In this document: positions 5,912 through 6,509 of the stretch, piece by piece | How positions within the stretch are numbered: position 1 is the stretch's first letter | How the letters are laid out: the number at the start of each line of letters is the position of its first letter | NCBI GenBank assembly: GCA_022616575.1 | Contig: JAKEEN010000050.1 | Location: 1-6,509 of the forward strand | DNA length: 6,509 bases | Reading direction: 5' to 3' | Source of the DNA: Flammeovirgaceae bacterium | GTDB lineage: Bacteria; Bacteroidota; Bacteroidia; Cytophagales; Cyclobacteriaceae | Program-made: the position numbers and the translations under genes | The notes under the pieces: model-generated | What the model saw: the letters and a program-made list of their open reading frames with translations, nothing else | Databases searched by the model: none | Told to the model about the DNA's origin: nothing

Positions 5912-6509
5912 TTAATTGGGATATTGAATGGTACCGCGTATGGAAATGGATACACTGTCATCCAACATCATTTTTTGATCGCCTACAATAGAGTAGGAAA
6001 TAAGCCTGGGTTTATTGTATGCGTCCTGAAATTCCAAGGATAATTCCCCGGTTGTTCCATACAAACTATTTGCTTCCTTATAAACCGCCTCTAATTTCTT
6101 GATTTGATTAAGCTCTTTCAGATAAAATACTTTCAAGGATGCAACTGGTAAATCTTCTGTACAAGTGAATTGCAATACAGATAGATTGCTGTTCACATCG
6201 TTCAAGTTGCGTTGCACCTGGTAGCTGCCTTTGTTGATAGGTTTATTGATCGCATCCAATTCAAAAAAGATATCCAGCTCTGAAGCCCAGGCCGATGAGT
6301 CTTTGGGGGCGTATTGAGTTGATTCGGTTTTACCATTGATAGAAGCTTCTTTATTGAGCAGGGCATGGCCATCGCTCAGCAAATCAATTTGTGCACTCAA
6401 CAGGCTGTCCACCGGATAGTAAAAAGCTTCACGCTTTCTTTTTTCCTGGCAGGCTGTCAGAAATCCAAAAACCAAAAGAAAGACAATTAAATTGTTACGC
6501 TTCGATAAG
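5912..6509 (-). CDS. Lipoprotein of unknown function, 5' end beyond the window
   Basis: The visible frame runs from the right window edge to TAA at 5912-5914 and gives 198 residues. It begins LSKRNN, then a hydrophobic stretch LIVFLLVFGFLTAC with a lipobox LTAC: the basic-hydrophobic-cysteine layout of a signal peptidase II substrate. The lipidated cysteine would be visible residue 20 (bases 6449-6451), leaving a mature chain of 179 residues. The only alternative start codon inside the window, TTG 6475, would cut the signal peptide in half, so the true start is almost certainly just past base 6509. The mature part is hydrophilic, with a segment rich in helix-forming residues (about DLPVASLKVFYLKELNQIKK) and alternating strands at the C-terminus (VSISIRGTIQYP). 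I recognise no family. It is the first visible gene of the likely lipoprotein-ABC exporter-Fur operon, with a 3-base gap to the exporter, so an envelope role alongside the exporter is plausible but unproven. Confidence 0.88.
   Translation of the reverse strand, partial: LSKRNNLIVFLLVFGFLTACQEKRKREAFYYPVDSLLSAQIDLLSDGHALLNKEASINGKTESTQYAPKDSSAWASELDIFFELDAINKPINKGSYQVQRNLNDVNSNLSVLQFTCTEDLPVASLKVFYLKELNQIKKLEAVYKEANSLYGTTGELSLEFQDAYNKPRLISYSIVGDQKMMLDDSVSISIRGTIQYPN

Noticed and set aside
5559..5915. 118-residue plus-strand open frame antisense to the ABC exporter
   Set aside because: It mirrors the conserved membrane domain of the exporter and has no domain or plausible context of its own.

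Overview
The window looks like ordinary chromosomal DNA from a member of the Bacteroidota, probably Cytophagales-like. The evidence is moderate GC, start codons without clear Shine-Dalgarno sequences, a TAnnTTTG-type promoter element, and protein families typical of the phylum: a lipoprotein with a short signal peptide, a cysteine- and histidine-rich Fur protein, and a LETM1-like soluble protein. The exact taxon cannot be read from the sequence. There is no tRNA, rRNA, insertion sequence, CRISPR array or phage gene.

Left part, plus strand (1-1267): the 3' part of purK, cut by the window edge, is followed after one base by a complete purE. Together they encode the two-step bacterial route from AIR to CAIR in purine synthesis. 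A GC-rich inverted repeat covers the purE stop codon. After 44 bases comes a 421-residue protein (1312-2577) that I read as a TerB-like helical domain followed by a LETM1-like C-terminus. It may be expressed with purKE by read-through or from an unseen promoter.

Right part, minus strand (2583-6509): read in the direction of transcription, there is a lipoprotein of unknown function (start outside the window), an MsbA/ABCB-type ABC exporter half-transporter, and a Fur-family metalloregulator. These three are tightly packed, with a 3-nt gap and then a 4-nt ATGA overlap, so they form a likely operon. After 195 noncoding bases, which hold a candidate promoter and an inverted repeat, comes a TerC/Alx-family membrane protein, a family linked to manganese export.

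The TerC gene and the TerB/LETM1-like gene meet tail to tail with only 5 bases between them. The most interesting theme is therefore a possible membrane or metal-ion homeostasis neighbourhood: a TerB-like domain beside TerC, with a Fur-family regulator just upstream of TerC. This is inference from domain resemblance and proximity. No clearly new system is proven here, and most of the window is conventional. No gene-free stretch exceeds 300 bases.
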